A stretch of DNA of 64,000 nucleotides from Proteus terrae (GTDB taxonomy: Bacteria > Pseudomonadota > Gammaproteobacteria > Enterobacterales > Enterobacteriaceae): assembly GCF_003144325.1 (NCBI RefSeq), contig NZ_PENS01000018.1:21940-85939 (forward strand), given 5' to 3'. A program made the translations under genes and the position numbers. Positions 1 to 10,609 of this stretch are shown piece by piece. The notes beneath the pieces are model-generated. The model saw only the letters and a list, made by a program, of their open reading frames with translations. It had not been told where the DNA came from and made no database searches. Within the stretch, counting starts at the first letter, position 1. The number at the start of each line of letters is the position of its first letter.

Positions 1-2
1 CT

Positions 3-902
3 CCTCTGCTTGCAAATCAAAATGCTGAGCTAATCTCCCGTTTACAAGTTATACCCGCAGAACATATTGTCGCCAATGATGCTAAACCTTCACAGGCTAT
101 TAGAGCAAGTAAAGGCACATCAATGCGAGTGGCACTTGATCTCGTGAAAACAGGGGAAGCACAGGCTTGTGTAAGTGCAGGGAATACTGGTGTATTGATG
201 GGATTAGCAAAACTTCGACTTAATGCTATTGATGGAATTGAACGTCCTGCACTGGTTTCGGTATTACCTAACCAGAAAAAAGGTAAGACGGTTGTTCTGG
301 ATTTAGGTGCTAACGTTAATTGTGATAGCAAAATGCTGGTACAGTTTGCGGTAATGGGCGCAGTTATGGCCGAAGAAATAGCAGAGATTGATTCACCGAA
401 AGTGGCGCTTTTAAATATTGGTGAAGAAGAGAGTAAAGGATTAGATAATATCCGCGAAGCTGCTACGGTATTAAAATCGACACCGAATATTAATTATATT
501 GGTTATGTTGAAGGTAATGAATTACTGACAGGCAAAACTGATGTTTTGGTGTGTGACGGCTTCGCAGGTAATGTCTCCCTTAAAACGATGGAAGGGGTTA
601 TCAGAGTTTTCCTTTCATTGATTAAATCTTCTACTACCGAAAATAAAAAAACGTCGTGGTGGATGAAAATATTGAAGAAGTGGTTACAAAAACGGCTAAT
701 TACGCGTTTTGGGCATATGAACCCCGACCAGTATAACGGTGCTTCTCTGTTAGGATTACGCGGTATCGTCATTAAAAGCCATGGTGGCGCAAATGAAAGC
801 GCGTTTACAGCAGCAATAGAACAGGCTGTTCATGCCGTTGAGCGAAAAATTCCAGAGCGAATTGCTTCACGGCTGACAACAGTATTACCCAAGAGCGACT
901 GA
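3..902 (+). CDS. plsX: Phosphate acyltransferase PlsX, 5'-truncated by the window edge
   Basis: PlsX makes acyl-phosphate from acyl-ACP, the first step feeding PlsY in phospholipid synthesis; it is a peripheral membrane enzyme. The reading frame is open from base 3, so the N-terminus lies outside the window. The visible part holds the family core: RASKGTSMR, then CVSAGNTG, then LDLGANV, then CDGFAGNV. The stop lies 4 bases before fabH, as in the conserved plsX-fabH-fabD-fabG operon. The first in-frame ATG (position 123) is internal and is not the true start. The identification rests on recognised sequence and gene order. Confidence 0.96.
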   Translation, partial: PLLANQNAELISRLQVIPAEHIVANDAKPSQAIRASKGTSMRVALDLVKTGEAQACVSAGNTGVLMGLAKLRLNAIDGIERPALVSVLPNQKKGKTVVLDLGANVNCDSKMLVQFAVMGAVMAEEIAEIDSPKVALLNIGEEESKGLDNIREAATVLKSTPNINYIGYVEGNELLTGKTDVLVCDGFAGNVSLKTMEGVIRVFLSLIKSSTTENKKTSWWMKILKKWLQKRLITRFGHMNPDQYNGASLLGLRGIVIKSHGGANESAFTAAIEQAVHAVERKIPERIASRLTTVLPKSD

Positions 903-906
903 TAGA

Positions 907-1860
907 ATGTATACAAAAATCTTAGGTACTGGTAGTTACTTGCCTGTACAAGTGCGAACTAATGCCGATTTAGAAAAAATGGTTGAAACATCTGACGAGT
1001 GGATTGTTACCAGAACGGGTATTCATGAACGTCGAATTGCAGCAGAAGAAGAAACTGTTGCTGTGATGGGGGCGGGCGCTGGCGAAAAAGCATTAGAGAT
1101 GTCAGGTATTGATAAGCAAGATATTGGATTGATTATTGTTGCGACTACATCTGGCTCACACGCATTTCCAAGCGCGGCTTGCCAAATTCAAAATGCATTA
1201 GGGATTAATGACTGTATTGCTTTTGATGTTGCGGCTGCATGTTCTGGTTTTGTTTATGCATTAAGTATTGCGGATCAATTTATTAAAGCTGGTTCTGTTA
1301 AAAAAGCATTAGTTATTGGTGCTGACAGATTATCTCACGCGTTAGATCCAGAAGATCGTGGCACGATTATCCTATTTGGTGATGCAGCAGGTGCTGTGGT
1401 TGTTGGTGCATCAGAAGAAGAAGGCATTATCTCTACCCATTTACATTCTGATGGACGTTTTGGTGATCTATTAGCATTACCTTATCAGAGTAGAGAAAGT
1501 GTCGATTTACCTGCTTACGTTACTATGGCAGGAAACGAAGTATTTAAAGTCGCAGTTCGTGAACTTGCCCACATTGTGGATGAGACACTTGAAGCTAACA
1601 AAATTGATAAATCTGAACTGGACTGGCTTGTGCCTCATCAGGCAAATTTAAGAATTATTTCAGCGACAGCGAAAAAGCTGGATATGACAATGGATAAAGT
1701 AGTGGTGACATTAGATCGCCATGGCAATACGTCAGCAGCATCAGTCCCAACAGCATTAGATGAAGCTGTAAGAGATAATCGCATTCAACGTGGTCAGTTA
1801 ATTTTACTGGAAGCGTTTGGTGGTGGTTTTACTTGGGGTTCTGCACTTATCCGTTTTTAA
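907..1860 (+). CDS. fabH: Beta-ketoacyl-ACP synthase III
   Basis: FabH condenses acetyl-CoA with malonyl-ACP to start fatty-acid synthesis in the cytoplasm. The 317-residue length matches E. coli FabH. The catalytic triad is visible: Cys112 in AAACSGF, the His in VPHQANLRI and the Asn in HGNTSAA. A glycine-rich C-terminus (FGGGFTWG) is typical of the thiolase fold. It follows plsX by 4 bases and precedes fabD by 19 bases, so it is probably co-transcribed. Nothing looks unusual. Confidence 0.97.
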   Translation: MYTKILGTGSYLPVQVRTNADLEKMVETSDEWIVTRTGIHERRIAAEEETVAVMGAGAGEKALEMSGIDKQDIGLIIVATTSGSHAFPSAACQIQNALGINDCIAFDVAAACSGFVYALSIADQFIKAGSVKKALVIGADRLSHALDPEDRGTIILFGDAAGAVVVGASEEEGIISTHLHSDGRFGDLLALPYQSRESVDLPAYVTMAGNEVFKVAVRELAHIVDETLEANKIDKSELDWLVPHQANLRIISATAKKLDMTMDKVVVTLDRHGNTSAASVPTALDEAVRDNRIQRGQLILLEAFGGGFTWGSALIRF

Positions 1861-1879
1861 TATTATCAGGAAAATAAAC

Positions 1880-2812
1880 ATGACTGATTTTGCAATGATT
1901 TTCCCCGGTCAGGGATCACAAGCTGTTGGAATGCTTGCAGAACTTGCAGAGCAATACCCAATCGTGACTGAAACATTTGCTCAAGCATCTGATGTATTGG
2001 GTTATTCTCTTTGGGACTTAGTTCAAAACGGTCCAGAAGAAGAGCTAAACAAAACCTGGAAAACACAGCCAGCATTATTAGCAGCTTCTGTTGCTATCTG
2101 GCGTGTATGGCAAGAAAAACAAGGCAAAATGCCACAAATGATGGCAGGTCACAGTCTTGGCGAGTATTCTGCTTTAGTGTGTGCGGGTGTTATTGATTTC
2201 GCAGCTGCAATTAAATTAGTAGAATTACGCGGTCAACTGATGCAAGAAGCCGTGCCTGCGGGTACCGGTGCAATGTATGCGATTATCGGTTTAGATAATG
2301 ACGCTATTGCAAAAGCCTGTGAAGAAGCAGCACAAGGACAAATTGTCTCGCCTGTAAACTTTAACTCACCGGGCCAAGTTGTTATTGCAGGCAACAAAGA
2401 AGCCGTAGAACGTGCTGGTGTGTTATGTAAAGAAGCAGGTGCTAAACGTGCTTTACCATTAGCGGTAAGCGTGCCTTCTCACTGTGCTTTAATGAAACCG
2501 GCAGCTGATAAGCTTGCGGTTGCATTACAAGAAATTGAATTTAAACAACCTGAAATTCAGGTTGTTAATAACGTTGATGTGGTAGCGCAAACTGATGCGA
2601 ATGCAATTCGTGATGCGTTAGTTCGCCAGCTTTATAATCCGGTTCGCTGGACTGAAACGGTTGAACTTATTGCCGAAAAAGGTATCACACAACTATTAGA
2701 AATCGGGCCAGGAAAAGTATTAACTGGCTTAACAAAACGCATTTCTAAAGAAATGAACGCTGCAGCAGTTAATGATATTGCGTCATTAGATGTTGCATTA
2801 GGAAATGACTGA
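1880..2812 (+). CDS. fabD: Malonyl-CoA:ACP transacylase
   Basis: FabD moves malonyl from CoA to ACP for chain elongation. I chose the ATG at 1880 (MTDFAMIFPGQGSQ) over the longer frame from 1817 because it gives the usual 310 residues, has an AGGA ribosome site upstream and does not overlap fabH. The nucleophile is Ser92 in the GHSLG elbow, and QGSQ near residue 11 forms the oxyanion region. It sits between fabH and fabG as in E. coli. Confidence 0.97.
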   Translation: MTDFAMIFPGQGSQAVGMLAELAEQYPIVTETFAQASDVLGYSLWDLVQNGPEEELNKTWKTQPALLAASVAIWRVWQEKQGKMPQMMAGHSLGEYSALVCAGVIDFAAAIKLVELRGQLMQEAVPAGTGAMYAIIGLDNDAIAKACEEAAQGQIVSPVNFNSPGQVVIAGNKEAVERAGVLCKEAGAKRALPLAVSVPSHCALMKPAADKLAVALQEIEFKQPEIQVVNNVDVVAQTDANAIRDALVRQLYNPVRWTETVELIAEKGITQLLEIGPGKVLTGLTKRISKEMNAAAVNDIASLDVALGND

Positions 2813-2820
2813 GGGATCTC

Positions 2821-3555
2821 ATGGGATTTGACGGAAAAATAGCGCTAGTTACTGGTGCAAGCCGTGGTATTGGCCGTGCGATTGCAGAAGATTTAGTTGC
2901 ACGCGGTGCGACAGTAATTGGTACAGCAACGAGTGAAAACGGTGCGCAAGCTATCAGCGAATATCTAGACGGTAAGGGTAAGGGTTTTGTGTTAAATGTC
3001 ACAGAAAACGACTCTATCGAAAAATTTTTAGCAGATGTGCGTGCTGAATTTGGCGAAATTGATATTTTGGTCAATAATGCAGGTATTACTCGTGATAACC
3101 TGTTGATGCGCATGAAAGATGATGAGTGGCAAGATATCATTGACACTAATCTTTCATCAGTCTTCCGTCTGTCTAAAGCAGTTATGCGTGCTATGATGAA
3201 AAAACGTCATGGTCGTATAATTACCATTGGTTCTGTTGTTGGAACCATGGGTAACGCTGGACAGGCAAACTACGCGGCAGCAAAAGCGGGTGTGATTGGT
3301 TTTAGTAAATCATTAGCACGCGAAGTTGCTTCCCGTGGCATTACGGTGAATGTTGTTGCTCCAGGCTTTATCGAAACTGATATGACTAGAGCATTAACAG
3401 ATGACCAAAGAGCAGGTATTTTATCTCAAGTCCCTGCTAACCGTTTAGGTGATGCCAAAGAGATTGCCAGTGCTGTAGCTTTCTTAGCTTCTGATGAAGC
3501 AAGCTATATCACGGGTGAAACATTGCATGTCAATGGTGGCATGTACATGATCTAA
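2821..3555 (+). CDS. fabG: 3-oxoacyl-ACP reductase
   Basis: FabG is the NADPH-dependent reductase of the elongation cycle, a short-chain dehydrogenase of 244 residues. The cofactor motif TGASRGIG lies near residue 12, NNAG near residue 86, and the catalytic Ser and YxxxK are in GSVVG and NYAAAKAG. It begins 8 bases after fabD and ends the first part of the fab cluster. The 157-base gap before acpP leaves room for a separate acpP promoter, as known in E. coli. Confidence 0.97.
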   Translation: MGFDGKIALVTGASRGIGRAIAEDLVARGATVIGTATSENGAQAISEYLDGKGKGFVLNVTENDSIEKFLADVRAEFGEIDILVNNAGITRDNLLMRMKDDEWQDIIDTNLSSVFRLSKAVMRAMMKKRHGRIITIGSVVGTMGNAGQANYAAAKAGVIGFSKSLAREVASRGITVNVVAPGFIETDMTRALTDDQRAGILSQVPANRLGDAKEIASAVAFLASDEASYITGETLHVNGGMYMI

Positions 3556-3575
3556 TTATGGGGACGTCTTTATAT

Positions 3576-3600
3576 TTGCTTTTTGCGTACAATATAATGC
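3576..3600 (+). promoter_or_regulatory. Possible acpP promoter (-10 element)
   Basis: A perfect TATAAT at 3593-3598 lies about 115 bases before the acpP start, in the only sizeable gap of the fab cluster. The -35 is weak: a TTATAT-like hexamer at correct spacing. A separate acpP promoter is known in E. coli; its assignment here is inference. Confidence 0.4.
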
Positions 3601-3712
3601 AAAATATAGCGAATAAAGTAGTCCACACAGTCGGGATTGGTTAGATCTTTTCCTGTATTTATAAACTAAGAAAATCATCGCGCAAGCGAGTTTTGATAGG
3701 AAATTTAATAGT

Positions 3713-3949
3713 ATGAGCACTATCGACGAACGCGTTAAGAAAATCATTGTTGAACAACTGGGTGTTAAAGAGGAAGAAGTTGTAAATTCAGCTTCATTTG
3801 TTGATGACTTAGGCGCTGATTCTCTTGACACAGTTGAGCTGGTAATGGCTCTGGAAGAAGAATTCGATATCGAAATCCCAGACGAAGAAGCAGAAAAAAT
3901 TACTACAGTTCAAGCTGCTATTGATTACGTTGAAAACGCAGGCAAATAA
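3713..3949 (+). CDS. acpP: Acyl carrier protein
   Basis: ACP carries growing acyl chains on a phosphopantetheine arm. The protein has 78 residues, is strongly acidic, and the attachment site is Ser37 in the [10 protein letters not shown] motif. The start is preceded by an AGGAAA ribosome site. It lies between fabG and fabF in the usual order, followed by a strong hairpin that probably lowers read-through to fabF and so helps keep ACP in excess. That attenuation role is inference from position. Confidence 0.98.
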
Positions 3950-3960
3950 GCTTGCTAATC

Positions 3961-3989
3961 TAGGCGGTCACTCGACCGCCTATATTTTT
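3961..3989 (+). terminator. Hairpin between acpP and fabF
   Basis: A perfect 9-base stem (TAGGCGGTC / GACCGCCTA) with loop ACTC is followed by TATTTTT. It looks like a partial rho-independent terminator that would let some transcription reach fabF 34 bases later. Confidence 0.75.
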
Positions 3990-4023
3990 AATCCTAAACT
4001 TTTTCCCTCCTTGGAGGATAAGC

Positions 4024-5265
4024 GTGTCTAAGCGTCGTGTAGTTGTGACCGGACTAGGCATGTTATCTCCTGTCGGTAATAACGCAGAAGCTTCTTGGGA
4101 AGCTGTGTGTGCCGGACAGAGTGGTATCGGCCTTATCGAAGATTTTGACACCAGTCATCATGCGACTAAATTCGCTGGATTGGTAAAAGATTTCAATCAC
4201 GAAGATTATAATCTTTCGCGTAAAGACGCGCGTAAGATGGATCTTTTCATTCAATATGGTATTGCAGCTGGTGTGCAGGCCATTGCGGATTCAGGTCTTG
4301 AAGTAACAGAAGCCAATGCAAGTCGTATCGGAGCTGCTATTGGTTCTGGTATTGGTGGCTTAGGCCTTATCGAAGAAAACCATACATCTATGATGAATGG
4401 TGGTCCTCGTAAAATTAGCCCATTCTTTGTACCTTCAACCATCATTAACATGGTTGCAGGGCATTTAAGCATTATGTATGGTCTTCGTGGCCCTACAATC
4501 TCTATCGCAACAGCGTGTACTTCAGGTGTTCATAATATTGGACATGCTGCACGTATTATCGCTTATGGTGATGCAGATGCAATGCTGGCAGGCGGTGCTG
4601 AAAAAGCAACCACACCATTAGGTCTGGGTGGTTTTGGTGCTGTTCGTGCATTATCAACACGTAACGATAATCCTCAAGCGGCTAGCCGTCCATGGGATAA
4701 AGAGCGTGATGGTTTTGTATTAGGTGATGGTGCAGGCGTTCTTGTTCTTGAAGAATACGAACATGCTAAAAACCGTGGCGCTAAAATTTATGCTGAAGTA
4801 GTTGGTTTTGGTATGAGTAGCGATGCTTATCACATGACTTCACCAGCAGAAAATGGCGAAGGCGGTGCGCTGGCGATGACAAATGCACTGAAAGATGCAG
4901 GTATTGCCTCATCAGATGTGGGTTATATCAACGCACACGGCACATCAACAAATGCAGGCGACGTTGCTGAAGCTCAGGCGGTAGAAAACGTATTTGGTAA
5001 AGGCACTGATGTATTAGTTAGCTCAACAAAATCTATGACAGGTCACTTATTAGGTGCTGCGGGTGCAATTGAGTCTATCTTTACAATCCTTTCACTGCGT
5101 GATCAAATCGTACCTCCAACAATTAACCTAGATAATCAAGACGAAAATTGTCATCTTGATTTTGTTCCACATAAAGCACGTAAAGTTGAGAACATGGAAT
5201 ATGCTCTGTGTAACTCATTCGGCTTTGGTGGTACTAACGGTTCAATTCTCTTTAAACGCGTATAA
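4024..5265 (+). CDS. fabF: Beta-ketoacyl-ACP synthase II
   Basis: FabF elongates acyl-ACP and supports unsaturated fatty-acid synthesis. The protein has 413 residues. The nucleophile is the Cys of TACTSG near residue 165, followed by the two histidines in NAHGTST and GHLLGAAG. The start is GTG with a GGAGG site just upstream; [12 protein letters not shown] is the family N-terminus. It follows acpP, as in E. coli. Confidence 0.97.
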   Translation: MSKRRVVVTGLGMLSPVGNNAEASWEAVCAGQSGIGLIEDFDTSHHATKFAGLVKDFNHEDYNLSRKDARKMDLFIQYGIAAGVQAIADSGLEVTEANASRIGAAIGSGIGGLGLIEENHTSMMNGGPRKISPFFVPSTIINMVAGHLSIMYGLRGPTISIATACTSGVHNIGHAARIIAYGDADAMLAGGAEKATTPLGLGGFGAVRALSTRNDNPQAASRPWDKERDGFVLGDGAGVLVLEEYEHAKNRGAKIYAEVVGFGMSSDAYHMTSPAENGEGGALAMTNALKDAGIASSDVGYINAHGTSTNAGDVAEAQAVENVFGKGTDVLVSSTKSMTGHLLGAAGAIESIFTILSLRDQIVPPTINLDNQDENCHLDFVPHKARKVENMEYALCNSFGFGGTNGSILFKRV

Positions 5266-5297
5266 GCCGTTTTTTGTAGAAAGTTGAAAAAATACCT

Positions 5298-5330
5298 AAA
5301 GGCCCAGGATTATTCTGGGTCTTTTATTTT
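5298..5330 (+). terminator. Terminator after fabF
   Basis: AAGGCCCAG and CTGGGTCTT form an interrupted stem around GATTATT, followed by a run of T. It separates fabF from pabC. Confidence 0.7.
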
Positions 5331-5399
5331 GTCCTTTTACTGCCAGTTGCTTTATCATGTGCAGATTGATATCAATAACATAGATGTAAGGTGTGTTAG

Positions 5400-6227
5400 A
5401 TGTATTGGGTAAATGGACAACAGCAACAAAATGTAGATGCCAGTGATCGAGCAGTACAGTTTGGTGATGGCTGTTTTACAACACTGGCTGTTGAACAGGG
5501 GGATCCCGTTTTATTATCTGCACACATAAACCGCTTAAAACAAGGCTGTAACGCTCTCTTTTTACCTCATCCTAATTGGTCTGAACTTGAAAAGCAGATC
5601 ATCTATGTGGCTTCTCTGGCTCAAACAAAAAGTGTTATAAAAATTATTATTAGTCGTGGTTTTGGTGGGCGAGGATATTCCTCTAATGGATTTATAACAC
5701 CGACAGTAATAATCTCATTGTCCTCTTATCCTACTCATTATCTCCACCAGCAAAACGAAGGTGTATCGCTTGGTATTAGCCCTGTTACCTTAGGGCAAAA
5801 CCCTTTGCTGGCTGGGATCAAACATCTCAATCGTTTAGAACAAGTCCTTATCAAATATCATTTAGAAAAAACAGAATTTGATGATGTTTTAGTGTGTGAT
5901 AATGAAGGATATTTAGTTGAAGCTAATGCAGCGAATCTTTTTTGGCGCAAAGGAAATAGGTTTTTTACACCAAATCTGACTAATTCAGGGGTAAATGGCA
6001 TTATGCGCCAATCTATTTTTCAATTAGCTCAAAAAAATCATTGGAAAATTGATATTGTGAGAGAAAAACCTGAAACGCTTTATCAGGCTGATGAAATATG
6101 GTTAACAAATGCGTTGATGCCAGTGATCCCCGTTTCACAAATCACTTTTTCAGATGATAAGTGCTATAAATACCCTAGTAGGGATTATTATCATGTTGTT
6201 TTACAACACACTTTGTCACTTAAATAG
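5400..6227 (+). CDS. pabC: 4-amino-4-deoxychorismate lyase
   Basis: PabC releases pyruvate from aminodeoxychorismate to give p-aminobenzoate for folate. It is a PLP enzyme of the fold-type IV (BCAT/D-amino-acid transaminase) class with 275 residues. The family start MYWVNG, the lysine region GIKHLNRLEQ near residue 140 and the conserved EANAANLFW segment are visible. It precedes mltG by 17 bases; fabF-pabC-mltG-tmk-holB is the standard enterobacterial order. Confidence 0.95.
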   Translation: MYWVNGQQQQNVDASDRAVQFGDGCFTTLAVEQGDPVLLSAHINRLKQGCNALFLPHPNWSELEKQIIYVASLAQTKSVIKIIISRGFGGRGYSSNGFITPTVIISLSSYPTHYLHQQNEGVSLGISPVTLGQNPLLAGIKHLNRLEQVLIKYHLEKTEFDDVLVCDNEGYLVEANAANLFWRKGNRFFTPNLTNSGVNGIMRQSIFQLAQKNHWKIDIVREKPETLYQADEIWLTNALMPVIPVSQITFSDDKCYKYPSRDYYHVVLQHTLSLK

Positions 6228-6244
6228 AATTTAATGAGTTATAA

Positions 6245-7267
6245 ATGAAGATAAAAAAAATAGTATGGATAGTTTTTTTTGCCTTATTGTTTAGCCTTGG
6301 CGCAGTTGCATTGTATATGATGCAACATATTCGGGGTTTAGAAGAAAATATTGTTGTGAAACAAGATGAAATGCTACTGACTGTACCAGCAGGAACAGGG
6401 CGTGTTGCTATGGAGCAACTATTAATAAAAAACAATCTGCTTAGCGAAGGGGATTTTTTTCAGGTTTTATTAAAAGTGAAACCTGAATTAAGCCAATTTA
6501 AAGCAGGTACTTATCGTTTAACAAAAGGAATGACATTGCATGATGTCTTACTGCTTATCAAAAGCGGTAAAGAAGCCCAGTTCTCAATCCGTTTTATTGA
6601 AGGAAGTCGCTTAAAGGATTGGCAATCTATTTTTGAGCAAGCGCCTCAACTTGCAGCTGTGGCACACACAATGGATAGTGATAAGTTACGTGAAGAAATA
6701 GGAATAAAACCAGAGATTTCTAATTTAGAAGGTTGGTTTGCACCTGATACATACCATTACACCGCGGGTACGACAGATGTCGCAATTTTAAAACGCGCCT
6801 ACCAGCAAATGGAAAAAACATTAGAAGAAGAGTGGATTAAACGCGATAGTGATTTACCGTATAAATCGGCTTATGAAATGCTTATCATGGCATCAATTAT
6901 TGAAAAAGAGACGGGCATTGATGCCGAAAGAACAAAAGTCGCGTCTGTTTTTATTAATCGATTAAAAACTAATATGCGATTACAGACCGACCCAACGGTC
7001 ATCTATGGTTTAGGTGATAAATATAGAGGCACGATTTATCGTAGTGATTTAAATGGTTATACACCTTATAACACGTATCAAATTGATGGTTTACCACCAA
7101 CACCAATAGCAATGCCGAGTGTCGCTTCAATTAGAGCTGCTGCACATCCAGCGGATACTCGTTATCTCTATTTTGTTGCAGATGGAACGGGTGGTCATAA
7201 ATTTTCAACCACACTCAATGAACATAATAAAGCCGTCGCACAATATCGACGCTTACAACAAAGATAA
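6245..7267 (+). CDS. mltG: Endolytic peptidoglycan transglycosylase MltG
   Basis: MltG cuts nascent glycan strands at the inner membrane and so sets glycan length. The 340-residue protein has one N-terminal membrane anchor (residues 5-25), a LysM-like segment and the YceG catalytic domain. The catalytic Glu lies in [10 protein letters not shown], and the product-site motif [10 protein letters not shown] follows. It is 2 bases upstream of tmk, so the genes are probably coupled. Confidence 0.95.
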   Translation: MKIKKIVWIVFFALLFSLGAVALYMMQHIRGLEENIVVKQDEMLLTVPAGTGRVAMEQLLIKNNLLSEGDFFQVLLKVKPELSQFKAGTYRLTKGMTLHDVLLLIKSGKEAQFSIRFIEGSRLKDWQSIFEQAPQLAAVAHTMDSDKLREEIGIKPEISNLEGWFAPDTYHYTAGTTDVAILKRAYQQMEKTLEEEWIKRDSDLPYKSAYEMLIMASIIEKETGIDAERTKVASVFINRLKTNMRLQTDPTVIYGLGDKYRGTIYRSDLNGYTPYNTYQIDGLPPTPIAMPSVASIRAAAHPADTRYLYFVADGTGGHKFSTTLNEHNKAVAQYRRLQQR

Positions 7268-7269
7268 TT

Positions 7270-7917
7270 ATGAACAACAGTAAATTTATTGTAATTGAAG
7301 GACTTGAAGGCGCTGGAAAAACCAGTGCGATCCAAACGGTTGTTGATACCCTAAAAGATAAAGGTATTACTAACCTAGCATTTACTCGTGAACCGGGTGG
7401 CACACCGCTTGCCGAAAAATTACGTGAACTTATCAAACAAGGTATTGAGGGTGAAAAAGTTACGGATAAAGCAGAATTATTGATGCTATACGCAGCGCGT
7501 GTTCAACTTATAGAAAACGTGATAAAACCTGCACTTGCGGATGGTAAATGGGTTATTGGTGATAGACATGATCTCTCTTCACAAGCTTATCAAGGCGGCG
7601 GGCGCGGCTTAGATAAAGATCTTATGTTGTCACTTCGTAATACTGTCCTTGGTGATTTTCGCCCTGACTTAACCTTATATCTTGATTTAGATCCTGCTAT
7701 TGGCCTTGCCAGAGCGCGTGCTCGAGGCGAGTTAGATCGGATTGAACAAGAGTCAATGGATTTCTTTTATCGTACTCGCGAACGTTATCAAGCATTGGCT
7801 AAAGATGATGATTCTATTATTACGATAGATGCCTCTCAAGCAATTGAAAAAGTACAAGCAGATATTCGTCAAACATTAACAGCGTGGCTAGTTCAGCAGG
7901 AAAATAAATTACTATGA
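7270..7917 (+). CDS. tmk: Thymidylate kinase
   Basis: Tmk phosphorylates dTMP to dTDP. The 215-residue protein has the P-loop GLEGAGKT near residue 10, the DR(H) motif [17 protein letters not shown] and the LID region [10 protein letters not shown]. Its stop overlaps the holB start (ATGA at 7914), a sign of translational coupling. This is an ordinary member of the family. Confidence 0.97.
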   Translation: MNNSKFIVIEGLEGAGKTSAIQTVVDTLKDKGITNLAFTREPGGTPLAEKLRELIKQGIEGEKVTDKAELLMLYAARVQLIENVIKPALADGKWVIGDRHDLSSQAYQGGGRGLDKDLMLSLRNTVLGDFRPDLTLYLDLDPAIGLARARARGELDRIEQESMDFFYRTRERYQALAKDDDSIITIDASQAIEKVQADIRQTLTAWLVQQENKLL

Positions 7918-8897
7918 ATTGGTATCCTTGGCTAAATCAGGCATATCGGCAACTTATTAGCATGTATCAAGAAGGGCGTGGTCATCATGCTTTGCTTTTA
8001 CATGCGATAGAAGGCATGGGAGGAGAAGCACTCTCTTATGGATTAAGTCGTTGGTTAATGTGCCAGAATAAACAGGGATTAAAAAGTTGTAATGAATGCC
8101 ATAGCTGTCGATTGATGCTTGCTGAAACACACCCTGATTGGCATGTTTTACAAAGTGAAAAAGGTAAGTCTTCGATAGGTATTGAAGTTGTAAGAAAAGT
8201 CACTGAAAAGCTGGAGCATCATGCTCAGCAAAGTGGTTCTAGAGTAGTTTGGATAAAAGACGTTGAAGCGTTAACAGAAGCGGCTGCAAATGCATTACTC
8301 AAAACGTTAGAAGAGCCGCCTAAAAACACCTATTTTTTACTGAATTGTCAGCAACCAGAGGTTTTATTAGCGACATTGCGTAGCCGTTGTTTTTATTACC
8401 ATTTAGCAACGCCGGATTTTCAACACGCAACGCACTGGTTACAGCAACAATTACCAAATATACCTTATGCGAATAGTGTGACAGCATTGAATTTATCGCA
8501 GAACGCTCCAATTTTGGCGCTTTCATTATTGAAAGATGAGTGGAAAGAAAGAGAGACTTTTTGCCAAGCGTTATACACCAGCATACAACAACGTAATTTA
8601 TATGCATTTCTGCCACAATTAAATCAAGATAATGCTGAGCATCGCCTGTATTGGTTGTTATCACTGCTGCTTGATGCATTAAAATATCAAACCAATGCAC
8701 AAACCTATTGTGTGAACCAAGATCAGCAAGCATTGATTATGGCGTTATCACAATGGCCTTCGGATATTTTATTATCCACTATTGATGGATGGAAACAGTG
8801 TCGTTATCAGTTAATGACCATTCCTGCATTAAATAGAGAATTATTACTAGTAGAACAACTGCTAGATTGGGAAAATCAGCTAGCCACAAAAAATTAA
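7914..8897 (+). CDS. holB: DNA polymerase III delta' subunit
   Basis: HolB is the fixed subunit of the clamp loader. Its 327 residues are close to the E. coli length. Four cysteines (C-x8-C-x2-C-x2-C in the segment around CNECHSC, near residues 50-65) form the zinc module. The SRC motif (TLRSRC) and the LLKTLEEPP segment are conserved. It overlaps tmk by 4 bases. Confidence 0.96.
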   Translation: MNWYPWLNQAYRQLISMYQEGRGHHALLLHAIEGMGGEALSYGLSRWLMCQNKQGLKSCNECHSCRLMLAETHPDWHVLQSEKGKSSIGIEVVRKVTEKLEHHAQQSGSRVVWIKDVEALTEAAANALLKTLEEPPKNTYFLLNCQQPEVLLATLRSRCFYYHLATPDFQHATHWLQQQLPNIPYANSVTALNLSQNAPILALSLLKDEWKERETFCQALYTSIQQRNLYAFLPQLNQDNAEHRLYWLLSLLLDALKYQTNAQTYCVNQDQQALIMALSQWPSDILLSTIDGWKQCRYQLMTIPALNRELLLVEQLLDWENQLATKN

Positions 8898-8972
8898 TTA
8901 GCTATATATTAATTATGATTTAGCTGTAATAAAAAACACCTATACGTTGTACCAGATAAATGAGAGTAAGTT

Positions 8973-9758
8973 ATGTTTTTAGTTGATTCACACTGCCATC
9001 TCGACTGCTTAGATTATGAAAAATTACATGAAAATATTGATGATGTTGTCGAAAAAGCACAGCAGCGTGATGTTCAATATATGTTAGCAGTAGCAACTAC
9101 ATTACCGGGTTTTAAGAGTATGCGTGAGCTAATCGGTAAACGTGACAATATTGCCTTTTCTTGTGGGATCCACCCTTTAAATTTAGACGAAGGTCATGAT
9201 GTTGAAGAATTAGCTCGTTTAGCAGCCGCACCTGATGTTGTGGCTTTAGGTGAAACAGGGCTAGATTACTATTACCAACAAGAAAATGCGGCACTACAAC
9301 GTGACATTTTCCGTGAGCATATTCGTATTGGGCGCCAAGTTAATAAACCCGTTATTGTGCATACACGCAGTGCTCGTGAAGATACGTTATCCATTTTAAA
9401 AGAAGAAAAAGTTCAAGATTGTGGCGGTGTTCTGCATTGCTTTACAGAAGATAAAGAGACCGCAACAGCATTACTTGATCTTGGAATGTATATCTCCTTT
9501 TCCGGCATTGTGACATTTAGAAATGCAGAACAAATTAGAGAGGCCGCTCGTATCGTTCCTCTTGATAGAATTTTAGTCGAAACAGACTCTCCTTATTTGG
9601 CACCAGTTCCTCATCGCGGAAAAGAAAATCAACCGGCTTATGTCCGTGATGTTGCAGAGTATATGGCAGTCTTAAAAGGGGTGAGTGTTGAAGAGTTAGC
9701 GCAACAAACAACGCGTAACTTTGCTAAGCTCTTTCATATTCAAAACTTACCTGCTTAA
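8973..9758 (+). CDS. ycfH: TatD-family metal-dependent hydrolase (YcfH)
   Basis: This is a TatD-type TIM-barrel hydrolase, a putative deoxyribonuclease; its physiological role in E. coli is uncertain. The metal ligands are visible: DSHCHLD at residues 5-11, the Glu of GETGLDYY, the His of VIVHTRSA and of LHCFTE, and the Asp of VETDSPYLAP. At 261 residues it is near family length. It follows holB, as in E. coli, but ptsG, which comes next there, is absent and hinT follows directly. Confidence 0.93.
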   Translation: MFLVDSHCHLDCLDYEKLHENIDDVVEKAQQRDVQYMLAVATTLPGFKSMRELIGKRDNIAFSCGIHPLNLDEGHDVEELARLAAAPDVVALGETGLDYYYQQENAALQRDIFREHIRIGRQVNKPVIVHTRSAREDTLSILKEEKVQDCGGVLHCFTEDKETATALLDLGMYISFSGIVTFRNAEQIREAARIVPLDRILVETDSPYLAPVPHRGKENQPAYVRDVAEYMAVLKGVSVEELAQQTTRNFAKLFHIQNLPA

Positions 9759-9800
9759 TAGAATTGATCAGGAATTAAAATAAATAATAAGGTGATGAAA

Positions 9801-10151
9801 ATGGCAGAAGAAACAATTTTCAGTAAAATTATTCGTGGTGAAATCCCAGCTAATATCGTTTTTCAAGATGATACAGTGACCGCATTTCGTGATATTTCAC
9901 CTCAAGCACCCACTCATATTTTAATTATCCCCAATAAACTTATTCCTACTGTAAATGATGTTACTGTGGAAGATGAACAAGTATTAGGACACCTTTTTGT
10001 TGTTGCTGCAAAAATTGCACAACAAGAAGGTATTGCGGAAGACGGTTATCGTTTGGTGATGAACTGTAACAAACATGGTGGACAAGAAGTTTTCCATATT
10101 CATATGCATTTGCTTGGCGGAAAACCATTAGGGCCACTATTAAGCCAATAA
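9801..10151 (+). CDS. hinT: HIT-family purine nucleoside phosphoramidase
   Basis: HinT hydrolyses adenosine phosphoramidates. I chose the ATG at 9801 ([10 protein letters not shown], matching E. coli) because AAGG lies 8 bases before it; the frame opens at 9792 with GTG. The histidine-triad HIHMHLLGG is intact near residue 100. It begins the hinT-ycfL-lpoB-thiK-nagZ-ycfP run seen in E. coli. Confidence 0.96.
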   Translation: MAEETIFSKIIRGEIPANIVFQDDTVTAFRDISPQAPTHILIIPNKLIPTVNDVTVEDEQVLGHLFVVAAKIAQQEGIAEDGYRLVMNCNKHGGQEVFHIHMHLLGGKPLGPLLSQ

Positions 10152-10190
10152 TGGATATAATGCTAACAGCAGGATAACAGGAAGTAATAC

Positions 10191-10592
10191 ATGATAAGAC
10201 AAGGTAAGGCCATTTGTTCATTACTTATCGCTGTATTTATGACGACATTGCTCTCAGGATGTTTATCATCTCATTCAGGTAATAAACTCTATTTCAATCG
10301 TCAGCAGGCTATTATTATGGAGCCTTCGGTATTAGTTGTAGGTGTTGTTGCTGGTCAGCCAACCATTGAACACCATGCTAATGGCACAAAAGCGACAGTC
10401 ATGTTATCAAATACACAATCTTACCCTGTCTCTATTCGCTATCGTTTTTATTGGTATAACGAACAAGGGCTTGAAGTTTCCCCTGCTGGGAATGTAAATG
10501 ATGTGACTATTCTTGGCGATGGTGATACCGAAATTAGTGGTGATATACCAGATAAGACCATTAGTTATGTCAGAGTTTATCTCTTTACTTAG
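10191..10592 (+). CDS. ycfL: YcfL-family lipoprotein
   Basis: A 133-residue predicted outer-membrane lipoprotein: a hydrophobic signal peptide ends in the lipobox LLSGC at Cys24. The mature part is a DUF1425-type beta domain. Its function is not established. It lies between hinT and lpoB, 17 bases upstream of lpoB, as in E. coli, which suggests a link with cell-wall synthesis; that link is inference from position. Confidence 0.9.
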   Translation: MIRQGKAICSLLIAVFMTTLLSGCLSSHSGNKLYFNRQQAIIMEPSVLVVGVVAGQPTIEHHANGTKATVMLSNTQSYPVSIRYRFYWYNEQGLEVSPAGNVNDVTILGDGDTEISGDIPDKTISYVRVYLFT

Positions 10593-10609
10593 GATAAGGT
10601 AACGCGAGC